From positions 62,001-126,000 of the forward strand of contig CM065885.1 of assembly GCA_033439255.1 (NCBI GenBank): a DNA stretch of 64,000 bases, read 5' to 3'. Source of the stretch: Hericium rajendrae (lineage: Eukaryota > Basidiomycota > Agaricomycetes > Russulales > Hericiaceae). Below, one piece after another: positions 56,051-64,000 of the stretch. The notes below the pieces were generated by a model. The model worked only from the letters and a program-made list of their open reading frames with translations. It was not told the DNA's origin and did not search any database. Position 1 is the stretch's first letter. Each line of letters begins with the position of its first letter. The position numbers and the translations under genes are program-made.

Positions 56051-57591
56051 ATGTCATCTGCACCTGCCCCTTACAGCATTGGTCCTATTCGAACTGTTTC
56101 TGGGACCATTCACCCAGTTCCTTACCCGAACCACTCCACGCAACAACAACTTGCTTCAGGCCAGAACGAAAATTTTTGGCTCAACACGCCCTCAGGCCAG
56201 CCGCTCAGCAGGAACTCCTCCAGTCAAAGCTTCGGTGACCGATCGCCATCAGCAAGTGGTCAACTCCAGGTGGGCGGTCACCAGTATCCCGCGGGACCAT
56301 CCTTCCAAGATGGCGACTTCAGAACAACCGGCAGGGCAACGGTCCAACACCAGGCAACCACTCATGAGCGTGCTGCTGAGGCGGACAGCATCGCCAACTG
56401 ACTCAAACTTTCTGATGAGAACTGGATCGAATTGCATCGCATCAGCCAAGTAAGCAGTTCCATAGTCGCTCAAAAAAATTTCTCAACGTTGCATGGCCAG
56501 GACAAACCGTGCACGGACCTGATGCTTCATGGCTACTGCATGAAGCTTGACGCACAAAACAAGGACTTGAAGAACCAACTTAAAGAGGTCTTCGACAAAC
56601 TTGCCGGCATCGAGCAGCATACCAGCATCGGATGGATGCTGTCCAAAGAGCAAGAGGTACGTGCAGAGATTCTCATGTATTCGGGCGGGGCCTCCGTGGT
56701 GGCACATAGCTCGAGTGCAGTGTACAGCATGCAGCCCACCTGTCAACACGGTAATCTCAATCACATTATGCAGATGCTCCTCAAGGAGGTTATCAACCAC
56801 TGGTTGGTGAAACCGGTCAACGGCTATAAGAAGCTCATTAACCAAAGTGTCGATGTAAGTAATTCACGCTTCAATCCCTTGCGCAAAGTTGTCTGACTTG
56901 TTCGTCAGAAGTACATCAGGCAGAACATCAAAAAGCTTCACTTGGAGCTTTATCTGAAAGACCCGATCATCAAGCGAACTGTCGAGCACTTTGTCAATGC
57001 GCATCAGACCACGCAGCACAGCAATAATCTCCGTGGGGTGCGTGTGAACAGACAGGTCACGTCTTCTGGTTTCTCACTTGTTTTTTCCAGTTGGACGAGG
57101 CCATCGCTCGTGGCGATTCGCTCGAAGACTACTGTGTTAAGATGCTCAACTCATATGCGCAAGGTGTAGATACCAAACCAACTAATGTCGTCAGGGGGCA
57201 ATTCGCATTGATGGTACGAGGCGTCCTGGAGACTAAATTGAGCTGCCCAACTAACTCAACGTTACAGCGGTTTATCTACTGCGACATCTCCCTCAACAAG
57301 CGTAATGGAAAGCATGACCCTGGGTTCTGGAAGGAGCTGGAAACTGAACTTGCCCGCCTCGTGCACATCAATAGCAAGGACCGCAAGTCCCCGAAGTGGG
57401 AAGAGTGAGTTCCATCCTTATGTATTTTACGAATTATCTAAATGTGTTCTAGGTGGTACATGCAGATGATTGAAAATGACAAGAAGATCTTCGCAACTGT
57501 GGAATCCGAGATCCTCCTGGGGCTCAATCTCGATGGCAACGGTGAGAGCGATGATGAGGAGGCAATCGAGGTTGAGACTGCACAGACATAG
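56051..57591 (+). pseudogene. Transposon accessory gene with one in-frame stop
   Basis: The first exon 56051-56449 reaches donor GTAAGC and continues at 56501. Further exons end in VD, RG, LM and WEE before donors at about 56854, 57040, 57213 and 57408, and the last exon starts at 57454 and stops at 57591. Readable parts include GYCMKLDAQNKDLKNQL (coiled coil), LEAIARGDSLEDYC-like sequence, KRNGKHDPGFWKELETEL and an acidic end ESDDEEAIEVE. I recall similar genes near Plavaka-like transposases in Agaricomycetes, and this one directly follows the Copia that interrupts that transposon. TGA at 56399-56401 is consistent with a mutated CGA. Function is unknown. Confidence 0.5.
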
Positions 57592-59864
57592 ATACACCGC
57601 CTGAGACATGGCGAAAGTACTTAGGATTGTAATGAAAAGTGACATTCAATTTGGTCATTGCAAAGAGTGATAATGAGGCCAACAATATCTGTATACATTG
57701 TTCTATGAAAGGACATGGGACGCGGGATATAGGGTGGGACGCGGGGCATACAGCGGGACGCAGGGCATGACGGCGGGACGCGGGGCATGACGGCAGGACA
57801 TACGGCAGACGTGCCGAAGCGTGCTGACACCCAGTGTGCCTGGGCGCCTTGGATTGACGAAGCTGGACAATCTGACTCGCAGTATCAGTCCATCGGCCCA
57901 ATTGTCTACTCTGGCCACTGTGATTGCCCGCTGGTGTCCATCATAAAGATTGCTGGACTCTTCACTTTGGCTTCTTGCCTGTGTAGGATTGGACAGCATG
58001 AGGTGTTTGAGGACGATCATGGGGCTGTCATGTGGAATTTCAAGCATTCGTGCGGGGCAACGAGGGAGATATTACCGTTGCGTGACGTGCTGCGTTTGCG
58101 CTGCAAGTGAACGACAGAAGTTTCGACTGACAATAACTTTTGCGTCCGCACATAGTAAGGGCTAGTTTTATGTGTACATATCGTATAGCATGTAAGCTAT
58201 CGCTCTGTGAAGGCAAACTGTATCTTGGAACAGGCCGGACACGGGAATCGTTTTGTTTTTGTGCGAGCTGCAGACAGTCAGAAGTGGTCGGCGTTTGCCG
58301 ACAGGGGTACACAGCCACTGAACCTAGATTTTGAAGGGGAAACGAAATGACATGTTCGTCGTCTAAGACCCACTACCCAGGGGTAGCGGGAATAATACTG
58401 GGCCCTAGGGCCCAATGGCGTCCAAGGCCAGTACAAGGTGAGTTTCTCAGCAAATCTCGCTAGAGGATCTGCTAGAGCACGCGGGATCTTCCGCTGGAGG
58501 ACTTCTGACTACACATGCTACTGTAACTTAGTGTTCATTGGACACGAAGGGTTGCCGGGGACGCTGACTAACAACGTGTCCTGAGACACGTTATGGCACG
58601 TGACACGGCGGCAGATCGGGGAGGCGTCAGGTGATGCTCGCGACGGCGACCGAGGCGGCGGGGACGCGTCGGGGATGGCGGCGATGACTGAGGGACCCCT
58701 GAACCGGGGTGGCAGGATGTAAAATGAATTTTGATGGATTTTAGCACCACCAGGGATGCCGGAATCGACTGCCTGATGTGGCTGCATGTCCCAAGGGCAC
58801 GAGAAATCGAGTTTTTCATGGGACACGCTCCCCTGCCAATGGAAGGTGCCGGGCCAGCCAAAATAGCATGTCCCATGGATGCCTAAGGTCCTGTTTTTTC
58901 TCTGGGACATGCTTGGCAGCGTGCTGAGCAGGGTTCTCAATGTGATGCGGGCCGGAACTTAGGTAAAAGGGCCAGATTCGGCAAAAATAGTGACTCAGAC
59001 GCGGTGTCGTGCCCTCCCCTTTGCACGAAAAATCTCATTTTTCGCCCACATGTAGCTACATAATGGGTGCACATCTCTGCCAAAAATCACGGTGGCAGAG
59101 GGAGTATCAAGCAACTTGCGCTGTGGACGTCGTCCAGAGGCGGTCGCTGGGCATCTCGGGCCAGCTCGGACTAGGGTTAGGACCCTGACATAAGCTGACT
59201 AACATTGTGTCCCAGCGTGAACTAAACATAGCTTAGAGGCTACATGTACAGACACCATTAGCAAGAGGTGGGCGGGTCGCAAGTCCTCGACACGAGGTGC
59301 AAAGTTTTTGACAAGGGGGGAGGGGGGGTATGTAAGCATGTCAACGTCAAGATCGGATAAGGAGAGATCTCGCGGGACCCCAGAACATACCTATAGCTAT
59401 TCAAGTCGGCAGCTTTGATGCAGCTTGTTCATTGTAACTGGTATTTTATAGAATCTAACAACAGGATGCTATTGTACATACAGTGGGAACTGAGACTGAG
59501 AAACAATGACACAGAGAGAGTCCTTCGCACCCAGCGCATGCTGTTTGTCAAGACTCGGTCGTAGACAGCAGAGAACCACCCAAGTCACCAGCGATGATGG
59601 GAGCGAGAGAGCAGAGAGCGACTAGCAGCACAGTGACCTGTATTGGAGGTACAGTACGGTACAGACGAAATGGACAATCTAGGGAAATAGGCGAGCAACA
59701 GGGAGCCTATAAGTACTGGGACGACAATGAAAAAAGAACAATGGACACCATAATGGGTCGAACAATAGAGTGAGAACAATGGTGGCCAAAAGGAGAACAA
59801 TGGGAGGGAGAACAATAGGATGTCCTAAAGGGGAACAAGGGCATGGGTGAAGGATAGCCCCAGG
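57592..59864. other. Transposon right flank and Gypsy LTR region
   Basis: No gene is supported. About 57712-57800 holds a roughly 20-bp minisatellite (GGGACGCGGGGCATGACGGC). 58399-58414 is a perfect palindrome TGGGCCCTAGGGCCCA. GCTGACTAACA recurs at about 58567 and 59192. The 3' LTR of the minus-strand Gypsy element must lie near 59330-59864, but its partner is outside the window, so ends cannot be set. Confidence 0.45.
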
Positions 59865-62800
59865 TCATGTGAGGAAGTGAACATGTGATGGGGCTGCTGG
59901 AGCACATGACCGACGCGATGCCTTGATGGCAGAGAAGAAGGCGGAGAGAAATGGAGCGATCCGTGACATCACCCCCTCTCTAAGACGCACTTTCGCCTGG
60001 AGTGCGTGATGAGCATGGACGGGGTCGAGGTAGATGAGTCCACGAAGATTGGGAGCCTTGAGTGCATGCGGATGGCGGGTGTAGAAGTCGGTGATTGCAC
60101 CATGGGCATTGGAAAGGGAGGTACGTGAAAGCCACTGATTTTCCGAATCAGGGTAGCCTGCCCATTTGACAAGATATTCAATGCCGCGTTTGTTCCGGGT
60201 GAGACGAGCATCGAGGACAGACTCAACTTCGTACTCTTCCTCGCCCTCCACAAGGTCAGGTGGTGGTGCAGAGAAGTTGGGACCATGAGCATCGGTTTCC
60301 TTGTAAGGGGACAACAGGGACGTGTGGAACACCGGGTGGATACGCCAGGTGGGCGGTAGCTTCAGTCGATAAGAGACTGGGCCCAGGACATCAGTGATTT
60401 CGAAAGGTCCCAGGCGTCGATCAGCAAGCTTAGCTTTGGGTCGCGTGGTTTTGATGTTCTTGCCATCGAGCCAGACCTTGTCACCAACCTGGAAGTGGAT
60501 GGTGTCGTGCATATGGTCCTGGTTGTTGCGTTTCATGAGATCAGCAGCTGTTTGAAGGCTGGCCTGGACCTCAGTGCGAAGTTGTTCGAGGTGACGGAAA
60601 CGATCCTCGACGGCGGGTGTAGACGATGTGGGGTTGACAGTGGGGATGGCAGTGGGAATATAGCCGAGGAGCATTTCAAATGGAGCTCGGTTAGTGGCGC
60701 TGTGGATACGGTGGTTGTGCGAGAACTCAGCGTAAGGGAGCCATTGGACCCAATCATCCTGACGGTAGTTGCAGAAGGTACGAAGGAACTGCTCGAGTTC
60801 TTGATTGACGCGTTCTGACTCGCCGTCGGTCTGTGGATGATAGGCGGTGCTGAGGGAGGACTTGATACCAAGTTTGTCAAAGACGCCACGCATGACTTTG
60901 CCTGCATACTGTGGGCCACGATCCGAGATGAGGCATTCCCAGAGGCCGTAGTTCCGATAAATCCTGTCAAAAAGGATGTCGACTGTGCCATCACTGGTAA
61001 TGGTCTCTTTACAAGGAGTGAAGGAGACGTGCTTTGTAAAACGGTCAACGACCACATTGATGGAGTCATAGCCTTGGCATTCTGGGAGTTTGACGATGAA
61101 GTCCGAGGTAATGTCTTGGAAGGGACGGGTAGGGATGGCATTGGGAATTGTTTCAACATGAGGGCGGTGATTTTGAACCTTGGTGGCCTGGCAGGTAGCA
61201 CAGCCATCAACATAATCATGAACGAAGACAGACATACCGGGCCACCAGTAGTTGCGACTGAGGAGCTCATAGGTCTTGTAGCGTCCTGGGTGACCAGCCA
61301 TGGGGGTGTCATGATGCAGCTTGACGATGTCCCGACGAAGGTCCTTGTCAGCAGGGATGTAGACTTTGCCACGAAAGAGGATGAGGCCATCCTCGTAGTT
61401 CCATTCTTGGAGGTTCTTGACGAGGGAGCGAGGACCATTGTTCAGGATTACATCAAGGGCTTGAACAACCTCAATGTCCTTGGTCTTGGCATTGCGAATG
61501 CGTTGGCGAAGATCAGCATTGCCAATGGACTTGACAGCAGCTGGACGTGTAGCACGGATCTGAAAGTACTTGGGGTCGAGGAGGACACGATCGGAGTTGT
61601 CGTCATCCACCCCCTCTCTATGGTCAGGTCGTCTCGACATGGCATCTGGCCGGTGATGAATACCAGGTTTGTGGATCAGGGTGAAGTCGAAACGAGTGAG
61701 GAAGAGAGCCCAGCGAGCTTGACGACGACTCAGCTTTTGGGCAGACTTGAAGTATTCCAGGTTCTTATGGTCGGTCCAGATCTCCACCGTATGGGGAGAG
61801 CCTTCCAGGTAGTGGCGCCAGGCTTCAAGGGCACGGATGATGGCCAGGAGTTCCTTGTCATAGATGTCGTAGTTGCGTTCAGGGGCGGTGAAGGCCTTGG
61901 AGATGTAAGCAACAGGGTGCCATTGCTCGTTCTCCCCGCGCTGGGATAGGATACCTCCTGTGGCATAGTCTGAGGCATCGACCTCAACCAGGTAGGGTTT
62001 GGACGGGTCAGGCATGATAAGGACTGGGGACGAGGTGAACGCAGCTTTAAGAGCCTCAAAGGCATGTTGACATTCAGCAGACCAGGCCCAAGGATGGTCT
62101 TTCTTGGTAAGGTCAAACATGGGACGAGCGACTTTGGAGAAGTCCTGGATAAAGCGCCGATAGAAGTTGCCGAAGCCAACAAAGGACTGGACGTCCTTGA
62201 CGTTACGAGGGGCAGGCCATTCAGCAATGCCTGCAACCTTGACGGGGTCCATGGCGAGTGTGTTATGGGAGACAATGAGACCAAGGAACTCAACTGAGGG
62301 CTGCTCGAACGAGCACTTCTCTGGTTTGAGGAAGAGGTCATTGTCCTGGAGGCGTTGGAGGACCTTGCGCACAAGGTCGCGATGTTCTTCGAGGGTTTCG
62401 GTGAAAATGAGGATATCGTCCATGTAAATGACGACTTTGCCCGTATCGATGAGATCCTTGAAAAGTTCATTCATCATTCCTTGGAACGTGGCAGGGGAGT
62501 TGGTAAGACCAAAAAACATCACCAGGGGTTCAAAGAGACCGCGGTTGGTTTTGAAGGCGGCTTTCCATTCGTCGCCCTCCTTGATGCAAACGTTGTTGTA
62601 ACCCCAACGAACGTCCATCTTGGAGAAGACTTTGGCACCCTTGAGCTTGTCAACGAGTTCAGAGATGAGGGGCAGGGGATATTCATTCTTGATGGTGCCT
62701 TTGTTGAGGGTGCGATAGTCCTGGACGGGGCGTAGTTTTTCATCCTTTTTCTTGATAAAGAAGAAGGGACTCGCCATAGGGGATTTGGAAGGACGGATGT

Positions 62801-64000
62801 AGCCTTTCTTGACCTGGTCATCAAGGAATGAATCGAGGTCCTCCTGCTCGGTAGGAGCCATGGGATAGACCTTGCATGAACGGGGTTCAAAACCATCTTT
62901 CAGGTCAATGGCGTGATCCCAAGGGCGACGTTCGGGGAGGCGATGGGAGGATTCCTCGTCGAAGACAGGTTGGAAGTCCTGATACTGAGGGGGAACCATC
63001 TCAGCAAAGGACTTTTCGGCAACACGAGTGGCCACACGCTCCGCCAGTTTCTGAGCATTGGTGAAAGAGCGACGGATACGGATGGTGTGTTGATAGTCAG
63101 GGTCGTCGTCTGGTGGGGGTGGTGTGTCCCAGTCAGGGAGAACACCAGCTAGACGAAGGCCCTCTTCAACCCAGTCATCATCGACATTAGGTCGGGGGTC
63201 ATCGTCCTCAGTGAATAGACGTGCAGGGACTTTGGACAGGTGGATGCGGCGAAGGCGGACACCTTGGACTCGGCGAGCGGGGATCACATATTTGGGAAGT
63301 GGAGCAGCGACAAATGGCGGGGGCAGTGGGAGCAATGGAGGGGGGCAAGGTGGGGGGAGCAGTACTGCAGCAGTGCTGAGGACTGGTGGACAAGGGGCTG
63401 AGTGGCGGCGTTCAGTGCGAGTGGACAGGTTCTTGACTGGGGGTCTATTCAGAGTGCAAGAGGGAGGGCAGCGAGTCATGTCGACACGACGAGAGACCCA
63501 ATCAATTTCAGGGTTGTGTTCCTGTAACCAATCGGTCCCAAGGATAATGTCGTAGTCGCCAATGTCAACGAGATAGAACTCAGCTGTCTCCTCATGGAAG
63601 GACGTCGAGTCCTTGGCGTAAATGCGGATGTTCTGGTTGACGGAATAGCGAACCCAGCCCATGATGTTTTCGGAGTTGTCCACATTGCGAACGGGAAAGG
63701 GTTTAGGGAGTTTCTTGAGGGGGAACTGGTGTTTCTTGGCAAACTCGGGGTGCATAATGATGCCTTCTGCACCACTATCGAGAAGTGCCTCAGCGTCGAT
63801 TTGTTTCTTGATCGGGGCAGTGATAATCTTGGCCTGGAGCGTAATGGACGGTGTCTGATGGTTGGGCGTGATAGCGGACATGCGCAAAGACGATGGATAC
63901 GATTGCTCACAGGGGTCAGATAGTACAGAGAAGCAATTCGACGGATCAAAGAAATGTTTCTTGCCACCCACGGACGACGTGACCGGGGGGCGCTTTAAAA
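59865..64000 (-). CDS. Ty3/Gypsy chromovirus polyprotein, 5' end beyond the window
   Basis: One uninterrupted frame of about 1378 residues is open to the window edge. Order: aspartyl protease (EALLDSGAEGIIM); reverse transcriptase with intact YMDDILIF; RNase H (EVDASDYATGGIL, WTDHKNLEYF); integrase zinc finger (H..H..C..C around GHPGRYKTYELL and CATCQATK); catalytic D,D,E (VVVDRFTKHV, ISDRGPQYAG, PQTDGESERVNQEL); and a C-terminal chromodomain (EYEVESVLDARL, EYLVKWAGYP). Chromodomains steer insertion to heterochromatin in this clade. No stop or frameshift is seen, so the element may be functional or very recent, unlike the neighbouring Copia. Confidence 0.95.
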   Translation of the reverse strand, partial: LKRPPVTSSVGGKKHFFDPSNCFSVLSDPCEQSYPSSLRMSAITPNHQTPSITLQAKIITAPIKKQIDAEALLDSGAEGIIMHPEFAKKHQFPLKKLPKPFPVRNVDNSENIMGWVRYSVNQNIRIYAKDSTSFHEETAEFYLVDIGDYDIILGTDWLQEHNPEIDWVSRRVDMTRCPPSCTLNRPPVKNLSTRTERRHSAPCPPVLSTAAVLLPPPCPPPLLPLPPPFVAAPLPKYVIPARRVQGVRLRRIHLSKVPARLFTEDDDPRPNVDDDWVEEGLRLAGVLPDWDTPPPPDDDPDYQHTIRIRRSFTNAQKLAERVATRVAEKSFAEMVPPQYQDFQPVFDEESSHRLPERRPWDHAIDLKDGFEPRSCKVYPMAPTEQEDLDSFLDDQVKKGYIRPSKSPMASPFFFIKKKDEKLRPVQDYRTLNKGTIKNEYPLPLISELVDKLKGAKVFSKMDVRWGYNNVCIKEGDEWKAAFKTNRGLFEPLVMFFGLTNSPATFQGMMNELFKDLIDTGKVVIYMDDILIFTETLEEHRDLVRKVLQRLQDNDLFLKPEKCSFEQPSVEFLGLIVSHNTLAMDPVKVAGIAEWPAPRNVKDVQSFVGFGNFYRRFIQDFSKVARPMFDLTKKDHPWAWSAECQHAFEALKAAFTSSPVLIMPDPSKPYLVEVDASDYATGGILSQRGENEQWHPVAYISKAFTAPERNYDIYDKELLAIIRALEAWRHYLEGSPHTVEIWTDHKNLEYFKSAQKLSRRQARWALFLTRFDFTLIHKPGIHHRPDAMSRRPDHREGVDDDNSDRVLLDPKYFQIRATRPAAVKSIGNADLRQRIRNAKTKDIEVVQALDVILNNGPRSLVKNLQEWNYEDGLILFRGKVYIPADKDLRRDIVKLHHDTPMAGHPGRYKTYELLSRNYWWPGMSVFVHDYVDGCATCQATKVQNHRPHVETIPNAIPTRPFQDITSDFIVKLPECQGYDSINVVVDRFTKHVSFTPCKETITSDGTVDILFDRIYRNYGLWECLISDRGPQYAGKVMRGVFDKLGIKSSLSTAYHPQTDGESERVNQELEQFLRTFCNYRQDDWVQWLPYAEFSHNHRIHSATNRAPFEMLLGYIPTAIPTVNPTSSTPAVEDRFRHLEQLRTEVQASLQTAADLMKRNNQDHMHDTIHFQVGDKVWLDGKNIKTTRPKAKLADRRLGPFEITDVLGPVSYRLKLPPTWRIHPVFHTSLLSPYKETDAHGPNFSAPPPDLVEGEEEYEVESVLDARLTRNKRGIEYLVKWAGYPDSENQWLSRTSLSNAHGAITDFYTRHPHALKAPNLRGLIYLDPVHAHHALQAKVRLREGVMSRIAPFLSAFFSAIKASRRSCAPAAPSHVHFLT

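Noticed and set aside
37700-58330. Terminal inverted repeats of the Plavaka-like transposon
   Set aside because: Compared both flanks by eye; weak matches only, none adjacent to a target duplication.
1-64000. CRISPR arrays, bacterial operons, tRNA or rRNA genes
   Set aside because: Regular repeats here are minisatellites without spacers; no cloverleaf with a GGTTCGA arm and paired stems was found by eye, and gene structure is eukaryotic.

Overview
The window looks like a piece of a basidiomycete genome (Agaricomycetes, probably a polypore-type fungus). This rests on many 45-65 nt GT-AG introns with CTNAC-like branch points, microexons, chromodomain Gypsy and Copia retrotransposons, a Plavaka/KDZ-like transposase, paralogous F-box genes, a group III histidine kinase with seven HAMP repeats, and P-loop proteins of the abundant basidiomycete 'SSGTGKSR' type. 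Gene calls were made by reading frames and splice sites by eye. No similarity search was run, so family names come from motif recognition.

Positions 1-37 kb are gene-bearing. In order: twin palindromes (474-556); a proline-rich protein fragment (696-1575); a membrane-protein gene (2770-4310); a small TA-flanked MITE (5025-5186); a decayed F-box gene (5326-7082, minus); an intact 11-exon O-methyltransferase (8845-10742); a Nik1/Os-1 type hybrid histidine kinase (11413-16599, minus); a tiny three-exon metallothionein (18174-18378); a P-loop NTPase (19404-22528); a DUF300/TMEM184-like membrane protein with a MITE in one intron (22877-24924, minus); a duplicated pair of small SMP-domain-like genes (26484-27626, minus); an intact F-box paralogue (28586-30256, minus); a phosphotransferase pseudogene split by a 647-bp inverted-repeat element (30859-32435); an SFT2-like Golgi protein (32685-33519, minus); and an AAA ATPase (34904-37238).

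Positions 38-64 kb are transposon territory. A DNA transposon with a divergent coiled-coil gene (38347-39190), a Plavaka/KDZ-like transposase (39381-44743) and probably an accessory gene (56051-57591) is interrupted by a complete Copia element (45733-56017; 297-bp LTRs, 5-bp target duplication CTCCT). The Copia carries a 2.74-kb AT/GC-mosaic element inside gag (52811-55548) and a second insertion of about 2.6 kb between gag and pol. A chromodomain Gypsy element runs off the right edge (59865-64000).

Two decay signatures recur. Five in-frame stops in transposon genes each fit one C:G to T:A transition, four of them CGA to TGA, as expected from methylcytosine deamination or a RIP-like process. 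Separately, several otherwise well-preserved host genes (histidine kinase, DUF300 protein, membrane protein, F-box, phosphotransferase) carry single-base indels, which could be true lesions or assembly errors.
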